Of a stretch of 64,000 nucleotides of DNA, positions 6,852-15,122 are shown piece by piece. The notes beneath the pieces are model-generated. The model was given only the letters and a program-made list of their open reading frames with translations, was not told the DNA's origin and ran no database searches. The position numbers and the translations under genes are program-made. The number at the start of each line of letters is the position of its first letter. The first letter of the stretch is position 1. Source of the DNA: Parvularcula dongshanensis. GTDB lineage: Bacteria > Pseudomonadota > Alphaproteobacteria > Caulobacterales > Parvularculaceae. The stretch lies in contig NZ_JACHOB010000003.1 in assembly GCF_014199615.1 (NCBI RefSeq), positions 269,731-333,730 of the forward strand, read 5' to 3'.

Positions 6852-8546
6852 ATGAGCACTTCCGTCTTCGAAACGCAGATCCGTCACGACCCTTATGAGC
6901 GTCATGACGACATGCAGCCCGTCCTGGACGAGGACGCGGTCGCGCGCATCACGCGCTATGGCGAGACCCGGACGGTCGAGGCCGGAGAGATCCTCTTCGA
7001 GATCGGCGACTCCCAGACCGAGTTCATTCTGGTCCTGTCGGGCCTCGTCGCGATCGAAGTCGACGGTTGCGACGGAACGACGACGGTCGTCGAGCACGGC
7101 CGGGGCGGGTTCACCGGCGAGATCGACATGTTCTCGAACCGCAAGGCGGTGGTCAGAAGCGTTTGCCGCGAAGCGGGAGAGATCGCCTATCTCGGACGCG
7201 ACGCGTTCAGGCGGATGCTGGCCCGGAACGCCGATCTGTCCGAGACGATCATCCGCGCCTTCATCCTGCGCCGGACGGGCCTGATCTATACCGAGCAAGG
7301 CGACACCATCCTTCTGGGCGAGGACGACCTCGGCGAGACGCTCGCGCTGCGTTCCTTCCTCTCCCGCAATGGCCACCCGCACAAATTCGTCGACCCCTCT
7401 GACGAACCGGACTTTGCCCGCCGGGTGATGGAGACCTTCTCTTTGTCCAAGGAAGACCTCCCGGCCGTCATCTGGCGGATGACCGAGGTGTTGAAGCGTC
7501 CCTCCCCGCACGATGTCGCCGACCTCCTCGGCCTCAGCCAGCCGAGCTGTCCGCGGGACGTCTACGACGTCGCGGTCATCGGCGTCGGCCCCGCCGGTCT
7601 GGCCGCGGCCGTCAACGCAGCGGCCGAAGGCATGACGGTCATCGCGATCGAAGGGACCGCCCCGGGCGGCCAGGCCGGCACGTCGAGCAAGATCGAGAAC
7701 TACCCTGCCTTCCCGACCGGCATCTCGGGTCAGGCGCTCTCGAGCCGCATGCTGCTCCAGGCCCAGAAGTTCGGGACCGACATCATCACCCCGCGGACGG
7801 TGAAGGCGATCGCGTGCGGCGCCCGCCCCTACACCCTGACCTTGGATGACGACCAGGAACTCCACGCCCATGCGATCGTGATCGCCAGCGGTGCGCGGTG
7901 GCGAAAGCTCGGCCTCGACGGCGAAGACCGGCTGGAGAACGCCGGCCTCTACTACGGGGCGACGCCCGTGGAGGCGGCGCTGTGCGAGCGCGAAGAGGTG
8001 GTGATCGTCGGCGGCGGCAACTCGTCTGGCCAGGCGGCGATCTTCCTCTCGCGCAAGGCGCACCGCGTCCACATCCTCGTCCGCACCGAGAACCTCGCCG
8101 TATCGATGTCGGACTACCTCATTCAGCGCATAGAAGAGGCCGAAAACATCGAGCTTCACTTCTGCACCGAGGTGATCGCCGTCGAGGGCGAACGTCACCT
8201 CGAAGCCATGACCTGGCGGGACAACAAGACCGGCGAAGAGGTCGAGAAGGACATCCGCCACCTCTTCGTCATGATCGGTGCCGTGCCGAACACGGAGTGG
8301 CTCGACGACTGCGTTCTGCGCGACCCGAAGGGGTTCGTCCTCACGGGCAGCGACCTGCCCGCCGCCGCCCTCGTCGCGCGGGAGTGGGACGTCCCCCGAA
8401 TGCCCTACACGGGCGAGACCTCCCGCCCCGGCCTCTTCGCGGTGGGCGACGTCCGGTCGGGAAGCGTCAAGCGCGTCGCGTCCGCCGTCGGCGAAGGCGC
8501 GATCTCGGCGCAGTTTCTCTACAAGGTCGTGCACGAGGACGACTGA
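6852..8546 (+). CDS. Cyclic-nucleotide-binding domain fused to thioredoxin-reductase-like FAD oxidoreductase
   Basis: This 564-residue protein has an N-terminal cNMP-binding fold (~30-135, with a PBC-like GRGGFTGEIDMF segment), a short glutaredoxin-like linker domain (~150-215) without Cys, and a thioredoxin-reductase-like core. The FAD motif is GVGPAG (244-249), followed by PGGQAG. The NAD(P)H motif is GGGNSSG (387-393) and the final FAD contact is VGDVRSG (531-537). At the place of the redox CxxC of thioredoxin reductase stands YGAT (368-371), so disulfide reduction by this site is not possible. Fusions of this layout are known in proteobacteria and mycobacteria; their substrate is unsettled. 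The gene stands alone. Confidence 0.8.
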   Translation: MSTSVFETQIRHDPYERHDDMQPVLDEDAVARITRYGETRTVEAGEILFEIGDSQTEFILVLSGLVAIEVDGCDGTTTVVEHGRGGFTGEIDMFSNRKAVVRSVCREAGEIAYLGRDAFRRMLARNADLSETIIRAFILRRTGLIYTEQGDTILLGEDDLGETLALRSFLSRNGHPHKFVDPSDEPDFARRVMETFSLSKEDLPAVIWRMTEVLKRPSPHDVADLLGLSQPSCPRDVYDVAVIGVGPAGLAAAVNAAAEGMTVIAIEGTAPGGQAGTSSKIENYPAFPTGISGQALSSRMLLQAQKFGTDIITPRTVKAIACGARPYTLTLDDDQELHAHAIVIASGARWRKLGLDGEDRLENAGLYYGATPVEAALCEREEVVIVGGGNSSGQAAIFLSRKAHRVHILVRTENLAVSMSDYLIQRIEEAENIELHFCTEVIAVEGERHLEAMTWRDNKTGEEVEKDIRHLFVMIGAVPNTEWLDDCVLRDPKGFVLTGSDLPAAALVAREWDVPRMPYTGETSRPGLFAVGDVRSGSVKRVASAVGEGAISAQFLYKVVHEDD

Positions 8547-8554
8547 GTTGCCGC

Positions 8555-8893
8555 TCAGCGCGGCACGCCCGCCCGGTCGAGATGCGGCCCGAGCCTGCCG
8601 GTGACCGCCAAGCCGAACATGCGGAAGTCGGCGAGCAGCGACCAGAGCGGATAGCGGAAGGTCGCGGGCCTGTTGCGCTCCACGGCCACGTGCCCGATCC
8701 ACGCAAAGGCGTAGCCCGCGACCGGAACCAGCAGGAGCAGCCACAAGTTCGCGGTAAAGACCGCCCAAAGAAAGAAGAGCAGGACGAGTCCCGTGCCGAC
8801 GTAGTGAAGCGCTCGCGTATGCGGGCGGGCATGCTCCCGAAGATAGAAGGGAAAGAACGCCCCGAAGCTGTCGATGCGCTGTCCGTCGGCCAT
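8555..8893 (-). CDS. Mpo1-like (DUF962) membrane protein
   Basis: A 112-residue protein with the DUF962/Mpo1 pattern: a [21 protein letters not shown] start with conserved His residues, two hydrophobic segments ([20 protein letters not shown] and [14 protein letters not shown]), then the [15 protein letters not shown] motif. In yeast, Mpo1 is an Fe2+-dependent dioxygenase acting on 2-hydroxy fatty acids. The bacterial role is not established. The conserved His/Glu residues of the family are present. It converges with the preceding oxidoreductase gene, 8 bases apart. Confidence 0.8.
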   Translation of the reverse strand: MADGQRIDSFGAFFPFYLREHARPHTRALHYVGTGLVLLFFLWAVFTANLWLLLLVPVAGYAFAWIGHVAVERNRPATFRYPLWSLLADFRMFGLAVTGRLGPHLDRAGVPR

Positions 8894-8902
8894 GCCCGCA
8901 GA

Positions 8903-9148
8903 TTAAGGGCGGTGAGGCTCGTCACCAAGCGAAGGGTTCAGCGTGCCGTTCGCCGCCTCGCGGCGCTCCGCGCTTCGAAGGAGGACGCGTAGCGCCTGCC
9001 GCGTGCGCGGTCCGGCCCTCATCAAGCCGACGACGTCGGCGCGGAACGCTTCGTCGCGAAGGCTCGTCAGCACGCCAAGCAACAAAGCGTCGTCGCCAAC
9101 GCTGTCTGCCGCTTCCCAGATCAACGCCAGGCGTTCCGCCTCGGTCAT
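8903..9148 (-). CDS. Small hypothetical protein
   Basis: An 81-residue acidic-to-neutral helical protein starting with MTEAERLALIWEAAD and lying 9 bases upstream of the DUF962 gene on the same strand, so probably co-transcribed. I recognise no family, signal or membrane segment. Its codon use matches its neighbours. Confidence 0.5.
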   Translation of the reverse strand: MTEAERLALIWEAADSVGDDALLLGVLTSLRDEAFRADVVGLMRAGPRTRQALRVLLRSAERREAANGTLNPSLGDEPHRP

Positions 9149-9257
9149 GGATCGCCCTCCTCGGACGGAACGTAACGCGAACGCGACCCCGCCGCTACCC
9201 GAGGTTGCAGTTAAGAATCGATTCTCGTACGAGGTGAAGGATCGAGGAGGCGCTTCC

Positions 9258-9647
9258 GTGAACGCGCGAGAGACACAGCCGCAGCCGACCCCAGGTGCGC
9301 CGCAGCAGCTCGACGTGCTCGCCGGCGAGGCGGTTCAAAGGCTGCGCGAACGTGCGGGCCTGTCCCGCGCGGCCCTCGGCGCGGCATGTGGCGTTTCGGG
9401 TGCGCAGATCGAGAAGTACGAGACCGGCATCAACCGGATGTCCCTGTCGCGCTTCCACAAGCTTGCGACCGTCCTGGGAACGACGCCGGACCGCCTCCTG
9501 GCCGAACTCGTTCCCGCCGTGGCGCCATCGCCCGCCCTGCCCCCTGCCCGCCGGGTTCGGGCGGCGGAGCTCGCGCTGCTGGCTGGCCGGCTGGAAGACG
9601 ACGTGGTCGATCACCTCCTCGGCCTGGCCAGGGCGTTGTCGCGCTGA
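9258..9647 (+). CDS. XRE-family helix-turn-helix transcriptional regulator
   Basis: A 129-residue protein with one helix-turn-helix of the Cro/CI type at about 20-75: VQRLRERAGLSRAALGAACG, then VSGAQIEKYETGINRMS and FHKLATVLGTTPDRLL. The C-terminal ~45 residues are helical and may dimerise. I chose GTG at 9258 because GAGGAGG (9244-9250) lies 7 bases upstream. Its target is unknown. Transcription is divergent from the 81-residue gene at 9148, so the 109-base gap could hold its own operator. Confidence 0.8.
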   Translation: MNARETQPQPTPGAPQQLDVLAGEAVQRLRERAGLSRAALGAACGVSGAQIEKYETGINRMSLSRFHKLATVLGTTPDRLLAELVPAVAPSPALPPARRVRAAELALLAGRLEDDVVDHLLGLARALSR

Positions 9648-9705
9648 CCGCCCTGGATGCTCGCTCCTCGCAGCGCTAGGCACGGTCCAACGATGGGAGG
9701 CGGAC

Positions 9706-10164
9706 ATGCCGGGTTTGTGGCTTGAGGAGTTCGAGGAAGGACAGGTCTTCGAGCACGAGTGGACCCGGACCGTCACCGAGGGGGACAACATGCAGTTCTC
9801 ACTGATGACGATGAACCCGCAGCCCCTGCACATCGACCGGCACGCGGCGGCGCGTTCGGAGTTCGGTCAGCCTCTGGTCAACAGCCTCTTCACCTTGGGC
9901 CTTCTGGTCGGAATGACGGTCAACGACACGACGCTGAACACCACGGTCGCGAACCTCGGCATGGACAAGGTCCGCTTTCCCGCGCCTTTGTTCCAGGGCG
10001 ACACCGTGCGCGCCCGGACGACCGTGCTGACGGTGCGGCCCTCGAAGTCGCGTCCCGGCCAGGGCATCGTCGGCTTCCTGCACGAGATGCTGAACCAGGA
10101 CGGCGTGCTGGTGGCCTCCTGCGAGCGGGCGGCTCTGATGAAGGGTAGGCCAGCGGCGGGTTAG
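9706..10164 (+). CDS. MaoC-family (R)-specific hydratase-like protein
   Basis: A 152-residue single hot-dog domain. The hydratase motif is present: MNPQPLHIDRHAA (Asn-Pro-x-x-x-His around residues 38-44), followed by FGQPLVNSLFTLG. Such enzymes add water to trans-2-enoyl-CoA or mesaconyl-CoA-type substrates. The exact substrate cannot be read from sequence. The start ATG follows GGGAGG. It follows the XRE gene by 58 bases and overlaps the end of the HerA-like gene on the other strand by 4 bases. Confidence 0.75.
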   Translation: MPGLWLEEFEEGQVFEHEWTRTVTEGDNMQFSLMTMNPQPLHIDRHAAARSEFGQPLVNSLFTLGLLVGMTVNDTTLNTTVANLGMDKVRFPAPLFQGDTVRARTTVLTVRPSKSRPGQGIVGFLHEMLNQDGVLVASCERAALMKGRPAAG

Positions 10165-11813
10165 GCGACGGGCGTCGCGGCGGCCCGTCGGCGGGCGGGA
10201 CGCGGGGCGGCGGCCGCTTCCTCGGAGCCTGCGGAATCCCCGAAGCGCCAACGGTCGATGACGTCCTCGACGAAGCTTGGCGACTTGACCTCGGCACGTC
10301 GTCCGGCACGCACCGGGACGGCCGCCTCGGGCAGCTCGTCCACGACCGGCATGCCCGGTGCGGGCATCCCCTCCCCCGCCCCGATCAGCTGACGCTCGCC
10401 GAGCGTTCCCGCGCCGTCGAGCAGCGAGGCGATGCTGTCGGGCGCACAATCCCGCAGCCGCCGCCGGTCCGCTTCGGACGGCAAGCGGTGGGTCAGCAAG
10501 GTCGGAAGGTCGCCGAGCACGCGCTGGCTCACGCCGGCCGGGTGGGAGGAGACGACGCCGAGGCCGATGCCGTGCTTCGGGCCGTCCTGAACGAGCATGT
10601 GGACCGCGTCGCGGCAGAGCTTGGTCGCGCCCTCCGCCGCGCCCTCGGGCGCGAAGCGGTCGGCGTCCTCCAGCACGACGAGAAGCGGCAGCGCGCCGCC
10701 GGTGCCCTCGCCGAGCGCACCGGCGAGGCGGCAGATCACGCCGGCGATCAGGCGATCGATGCCGAGCGGCAAACCGCCGAGCTGGATCACCGACATCGGG
10801 GCGGCACCGGAGCCCAAGCAGAACACCGATCGCAGCAGGGCACCGAGCGTGTCCTCCGCCGAGACCCTGCCGAAGATGACGGAGAGTCGGGCGTCGCCGA
10901 GGCTGGTCGCGAGGCGAGAACGGAGCCTGCGGTGCGCCGCGGCCCGCTGCGTCTGGTCTGACGAGGCGTTCCGATCGAGCCAGCCGAGCAGGTCCATGAC
11001 GCGGTAAGGAAGCGGCCCGTCGACGGAGAAGGGTTGTCCGCCATCGCTGCCGCTTCGTTGCAGCATCCGACGCCGGGCGGCGGGGATCGCTTCTTCGAGA
11101 AGGGCCCGTTCGTCCTCGGCGAGGGTACCGCCGTTCAGCGACAGCACCCAGGCGAGTTCCTCGACCGTGAGGAGCCAGTGAGGCGCGAAGCCCGGTCCCG
11201 GACGCAGGATGCGCGCGGCGCGGCCGAAGCTCCGTCCGTACTCGTCATGGGGATCGAGAAGGATCGGGCGCACGGGCGCTCGGGCGCGGAGCATGGTGCG
11301 CAGGAGAACCGCCAGCGTGCTGCTCTTGCCTGTCCCTCGCCCGCCGAAGATGCCGAAACCGGAAGACAGGGCCGGGATCCTCGCGCACAAGGGCACGCGC
11401 CCGATCTGGCCGAATTGGCCAGTCTCGCCGCCATAGAGGCGACCGAGGTCCGCCTCGCCGGCCAAGCAGGCCTGATCGCCCAGCGCGGGCGTCGTACCGC
11501 CGCCGCGGGTGAAGCCCGACGCCTCGTCGAGGACGCCGCTGAGGGAAACCTCGGCGATCCAAAGCTCGCTCGCGTCGTCTTGGACCGCAGGCGCGGGGAT
11601 GGTGACCGCCGTGACGATCCCGACCGCACGGCGCGGCGCCTTGCCGAGAAGCAGAACCTCGCCCGTTCGCGGCGTCGGGGTGGCAGGGTCATGCTCCAGC
11701 ATGACGAGGATCTGCGCGCCCGCATTCGCGATGACCCGGCCCACGCGCCGCGTTGCCGCGCCCTCGCCGCCCGGCGTGGGGTCTGTCAGGGTAAGGACGT
11801 CCTGTGCCGTCAC
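10161..11813 (-). CDS. HerA-like (DUF87) ATPase coupled to a histidine kinase gene
   Basis: A 550-residue protein. The N-terminal ~140 residues are beta-rich and resemble the HAS-barrel of HerA-type ATPases. The P-loop is FGGRGTGKSS (156-165) and the Walker B region is LLVVLEDADRF (~377-387), the HerA version with ED in place of DE. HerA proteins form hexamers that translocate DNA, usually with the nuclease NurA. No NurA gene is nearby. The GTG start at 11813 overlaps the stop of the upstream kinase (GTGA), so the two proteins are probably made together. A DNA-processing role is inference. Confidence 0.7.
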   Translation of the reverse strand: MTAQDVLTLTDPTPGGEGAATRRVGRVIANAGAQILVMLEHDPATPTPRTGEVLLLGKAPRRAVGIVTAVTIPAPAVQDDASELWIAEVSLSGVLDEASGFTRGGGTTPALGDQACLAGEADLGRLYGGETGQFGQIGRVPLCARIPALSSGFGIFGGRGTGKSSTLAVLLRTMLRARAPVRPILLDPHDEYGRSFGRAARILRPGPGFAPHWLLTVEELAWVLSLNGGTLAEDERALLEEAIPAARRRMLQRSGSDGGQPFSVDGPLPYRVMDLLGWLDRNASSDQTQRAAAHRRLRSRLATSLGDARLSVIFGRVSAEDTLGALLRSVFCLGSGAAPMSVIQLGGLPLGIDRLIAGVICRLAGALGEGTGGALPLLVVLEDADRFAPEGAAEGATKLCRDAVHMLVQDGPKHGIGLGVVSSHPAGVSQRVLGDLPTLLTHRLPSEADRRRLRDCAPDSIASLLDGAGTLGERQLIGAGEGMPAPGMPVVDELPEAAVPVRAGRRAEVKSPSFVEDVIDRWRFGDSAGSEEAAAAPRPARRRAAATPVA

Positions 11814-12691
11814 GAAGCCATCGCCCTTTCGGCCTCGGGCGCAGCCGCGCGCGCCGCGACGGGCAGAGCGAAGCGGAAAAGGTGTCCGCCGCCCGGCCGC
11901 GTCTTCATGTTGAAGCGGCCGCCATTGAGTTCGATGAAGCTCTTGGCGATCGGCAATCCGAGGTCGCCGCTCGCGAAGCGGCGGTTCAAGCCCTCATGAA
12001 CCTGTTCGAAGACCCGCATCGCAGCCGCGAGCTCCTCGGAGGTGCGGCCAGGACCGTCGTCCTCGACGCTGAGATAGACCCAGTTCGCAGCGCTGCCGGC
12101 GAGCCCCGTCCGCACCGTGACGGTTACCGTCATGCCGGGCCGGGACCGCGCGGCCGCGAACTCGATGAGGTGGCTGAGCGCGGTGGTGATCTTCTCGGGA
12201 TCGGCGTGCACCATAGGCAGGTTGCCCGGCACGTCGAGGCGCAGCGCGACGTCCTTCTTCGCGAGCTTCTCGGTCAGGGTCCGGGCGACGTCGTCCGTCG
12301 CTTCGCTCACGCCGAAGATCGCCTTGCGCAGCTTCGTCCCGCCGCTCTCCGCGTCGGCGACCTCCAGGATCGTGTTGATGTGGGAAAGGAGGAGTTCCGC
12401 CGACTGAAGGATGTGGTCCAGGTACTCCCGGCGCTGATCGTCGCCGAAGCCGTAGGTGTCCGCTTCCTTGAGGAGGCCCGCAAAGCCGGTGATCGCGTTG
12501 AGCGGCGTGCGCAGCTCGTGGTTCATGCTTGCGAGGAAGGTGCCCCGGGCACGGTAGGCGAGTTCGGCTTCGACCCGAGCCGCACGAAGAGCCACGGCGC
12601 TTTGCTGCCGCCGAATCGCGTCGCCGTAGCGGGCCGCGTAGCGAGACAGCAGCGCACCACCCTCTTCCTCGTCCTCGCGGCGCAGGCTCAT
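11810..12691 (-). CDS. Soluble histidine kinase-like protein with substituted N-box
   Basis: A 293-residue protein without membrane segments. A coiled N-terminus (~1-50) leads to the HisKA helix with the H-box FLASMNHELRTPL (His58) and then an HATPase_c domain with G1 box DDGPG (211-215) and G2 box DLGLPIAK (243-250). In the N-box, the segment HLIEFAAARS (174-183) puts Phe178 where the Mg-binding Asn of active kinases lies and His174 at the first Asn. Autokinase activity may be weak or absent; a phosphatase or phosphotransfer scaffold role is possible. No response regulator gene is adjacent. Downstream, the HerA-like gene overlaps it by GTGA. Confidence 0.8.
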   Translation of the reverse strand: MSLRREDEEEGGALLSRYAARYGDAIRRQQSAVALRAARVEAELAYRARGTFLASMNHELRTPLNAITGFAGLLKEADTYGFGDDQRREYLDHILQSAELLLSHINTILEVADAESGGTKLRKAIFGVSEATDDVARTLTEKLAKKDVALRLDVPGNLPMVHADPEKITTALSHLIEFAAARSRPGMTVTVTVRTGLAGSAANWVYLSVEDDGPGRTSEELAAAMRVFEQVHEGLNRRFASGDLGLPIAKSFIELNGGRFNMKTRPGGGHLFRFALPVAARAAAPEAERAMAS

Positions 12692-12697
12692 CGATGA

Positions 12698-12723
12698 CTG
12701 AATCCCTCTGGAACGGGATTCAG
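12698..12723 (-). promoter_or_regulatory. Perfect 9-bp inverted repeat covering the kinase ribosome binding site
   Basis: CTGAATCCC (12698-12706) and GGGATTCAG (12715-12723) are perfect inverted repeats separated by 8 bases, ending 6 bases before the kinase ATG at 12691. On the transcribed strand the AGAGGGA Shine-Dalgarno-like sequence lies in the loop and 3' arm. A folded transcript would mask it. Alternatively the palindrome is an operator in DNA. Confidence 0.5.
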
Positions 12724-12919
12724 GGTATGGTGACGGCTCTTAAAGGGGGGTTAAGCTTAACGCGCGCTTGTCCCGAAGCAGGCCGACAAAGCGTCCCAAA
12801 TCGGCGATCCGACGATCGCCATCGGCGCTCGCGCGCGAGCCTTCACTGCGGGGTGAACCCTCCTAGGGTCTTCGCTGTTCTCATCCCAAGGGAACGACGA
12901 ACGAACAACGGAGGCATTC

Positions 12920-13486
12920 ATGCCCGCAATCAAGGAAGCGAAGATTCTCATCGTCGCGACGGACGGATTCGAACAGGCCGAGCTTCTCCAGCCACAGAAG
13001 GACCTGTCGGACGCCGGCGCCACCGTGCACGTCGCCTCGCTCGAGGAAGGCGAAATCAAGGGTTGGGACAAGGACCACTGGGACCAAAGCGTGAAGGTCG
13101 ACCTGACGGTCGATGCCGCGAACGCCGACGACTACGACGCGCTCGTCCTGCCCGGCGGCCAGATCAACCCGGACAAGCTGCGCACCGAGCGCAACGTTAT
13201 GGACCTGATCCATCGCTTCGACGACCAGGGCAAGCCGATCGCCGCGATCTGTCACGCGCCTTGGCTTCTGATCGAGGCGGGCCTCGCGGACGAGGACCGG
13301 ACGATGACCTCCTACAGCTCGATCAAGACCGACGTGCGCAATGCGGGCGCGACCTGGGTCGACCAGGAAGTCGTCGTCGACGGCAACCTCATCACGAGCC
13401 GCAACCCGGGCGACCTCGACGCCTTCGGCAAGGCGATCATCGACGCGGTCGAGAACGGCGTAGAGTCGCGCGACGCGGCGGCGTAG
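12920..13486 (+). CDS. DJ-1/PfpI superfamily protein (type 1 glutamine amidotransferase-like)
   Basis: A 188-residue single domain. The nucleophile elbow is AAICHAPWLL (Cys111, His112) and the conserved acidic residue is in DGFEQAE (Glu18). The length and the GWDKDHW and SYSSIKTDVRNAGA blocks match the PfpI/YhbO/YraA subgroup, reported as deglycases or stress-induced proteases; which activity applies is debated. The protein is soluble. The gene stands alone downstream of a 228-base intergenic region shared with the divergent kinase. Confidence 0.85.
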   Translation: MPAIKEAKILIVATDGFEQAELLQPQKDLSDAGATVHVASLEEGEIKGWDKDHWDQSVKVDLTVDAANADDYDALVLPGGQINPDKLRTERNVMDLIHRFDDQGKPIAAICHAPWLLIEAGLADEDRTMTSYSSIKTDVRNAGATWVDQEVVVDGNLITSRNPGDLDAFGKAIIDAVENGVESRDAAA

Positions 13487-13504
13487 GCGCGATCGGGGCG
13501 GCGC

Positions 13505-15037
13505 CTAGGCGGGCGCCGCCTCTCGCGGCAAGGGCCCTTCGCGGCTCATCTGCCGCTCCAGCGCGGACAGCTTGTCCGCCATGCCGTGACCGAACACGGC
13601 CGTGATCCGGCCGCCCTCGACGTAGTAGGCGGCGAAGTCCTTCCCGCCATCCGCGTCACCCTCGTAGACGATGTCGTCCCATGCCTCGGCATGACCGAGA
13701 TAGACGTAGGACCCGCTCGCCTGCTGCTTCGTCCAGAAGAACGGCGCACCTTCGTATCGCGCGTCCCCCGTCACCACCGCCTTGGCGGCGAGCCGGCCGA
13801 GCTGCTGCGCGAAGCGCCAGTGCTCGACCCGGATCGAGCCCCAGGCCGTCGGCAGCCTGGCGATGTCGCCCGCGAGGTAGACACCTTGGCACCCGGGCAG
13901 CGACAGGTCGGCGCCGACGGTGACGCCGCCATCCTTCTCCGGCTCGACGCCCGAAAGGATGCCGCTTCTCGGGCGCACCCCGACCGCCATGACCACGAGG
14001 TCCGCCGTGATCCGCGTGCCGTCTTCAAGCAGCACCGCGCGGGGCATGTCCTCGTCGGTCTCGATCTCTTCGACATCGCCGCGGACGAAGGTCACCCCCT
14101 CCGCCTCCTGCTCCCGCTTCAAACGCGCGCCGATCCTCTCGCCCAAGATTTGGGCGAAGGGCACCTCGTCGCGGCCGATGACGGTCACCTTCACCCCCTG
14201 CCCCGATAGGACGGTCGCGGCCTCGAGACCGATGAAGCCCGTTCCGATGATGGCGGCCCGCTTCGTCCCGGCGATGGCCGAGGACAGGACTTGCGCGTCT
14301 TCGGCGGAGCGCAGCGTGATCACGCGCGGGCTCTGCGCGCCCGGCACGCCGAGGCGGTTCGGCTCCGATCCCGGGGCGACGATCAGAATGTCCGCGCTCA
14401 GCGTCTCGCCGTCCGCGAAGGTGACGGTGCGCGTGTGCGGATCGATGCTCTCGACCTCCTCGTGGCGCATCGCGACCTGGTGGCGTTCCAGCCAGGCGTC
14501 GCTCCTGAGCCTCACCTTCTCTGCGTCCTCGGTCAGTCCCTTGGACAGCTTCGTCCGGTCGTAGGGCGCCGCCTTCTCACGATCGATCACGGTCAGCTCA
14601 CCGCCGAAGCCGAAGGCGCGCAAGGATTCCGCCGCGGTGATGCCGGCAGCGCCCGCGCCGAGAACGACAGCGTGGCGGGGGTCGGTGTCGGTCGAGGTCA
14701 TGTCGGGCGCGGGGTGCGGCTCGGCCTCTTCGTCCCAGGCTACGATCAGCGCGCCGTCCTCCAGGCTCGTCGCGTAGGCCCGCTGACAGTTGAGGCCCGG
14801 GGGCTCCAGAAGGGCGCCGTCCGTTAGCGCGAAGGTGGCGCGGTGCCACGGGCAGACGATCGTGTCGCCGTCGACGTGCCCCTTCGAAAGAGGGGCGCCG
14901 AGGTGTTGGCACTCGTGATCGAGCACGAACGCGCCCTCCCCCCGGCGTACGACGACGAAGTCGCGTCCGCCCCCGGACGCCTTGGTCGGGGTGTTCTCGG
15001 CAAAGGCAGTGAGTGGTCCGAGGTCTGCGGTGGGCAT
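13505..15037 (-). CDS. Rieske-domain FAD/NAD(P)-dependent oxidoreductase (AIFL type)
   Basis: A 510-residue fusion. The N-terminal Rieske domain (~1-105) has the iron-sulfur ligands Cys43-x-His45 and Cys62-x-x-His65. A linker leads to a pyridine-nucleotide oxidoreductase with FAD motif GAGAAG (127-132), NAD(P)H motif GTGFIG (265-270) and the final YLAGDIARL flavin contact. The C-terminal ~85 residues are the reductase C-domain. This layout is that of AIFL-like reductases and of ferredoxin reductases of oxygenase systems. No oxygenase gene is nearby, so the partner is unknown. It is convergent with the PfpI gene. Confidence 0.85.
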   Translation of the reverse strand: MPTADLGPLTAFAENTPTKASGGGRDFVVVRRGEGAFVLDHECQHLGAPLSKGHVDGDTIVCPWHRATFALTDGALLEPPGLNCQRAYATSLEDGALIVAWDEEAEPHPAPDMTSTDTDPRHAVVLGAGAAGITAAESLRAFGFGGELTVIDREKAAPYDRTKLSKGLTEDAEKVRLRSDAWLERHQVAMRHEEVESIDPHTRTVTFADGETLSADILIVAPGSEPNRLGVPGAQSPRVITLRSAEDAQVLSSAIAGTKRAAIIGTGFIGLEAATVLSGQGVKVTVIGRDEVPFAQILGERIGARLKREQEAEGVTFVRGDVEEIETDEDMPRAVLLEDGTRITADLVVMAVGVRPRSGILSGVEPEKDGGVTVGADLSLPGCQGVYLAGDIARLPTAWGSIRVEHWRFAQQLGRLAAKAVVTGDARYEGAPFFWTKQQASGSYVYLGHAEAWDDIVYEGDADGGKDFAAYYVEGGRITAVFGHGMADKLSALERQMSREGPLPREAAPA

Positions 15038-15122
15038 GGGCGCTCTCCTTCCGGAAGGAAGCTAGGAGCGGAGCCCGGCAGGGCCAGCGCGACGCCCTGC
15101 GGCGGCGCGCCCGCCGGCAAGG

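Noticed and set aside
6705..8768. A 687-residue open frame on the minus strand opposite the cNMP/oxidoreductase gene
   Set aside because: It is the antisense shadow of a clearly recognisable gene in GC-rich DNA, runs through the tRNA gene, and has low-complexity Arg/Ala/Gly composition without motifs.
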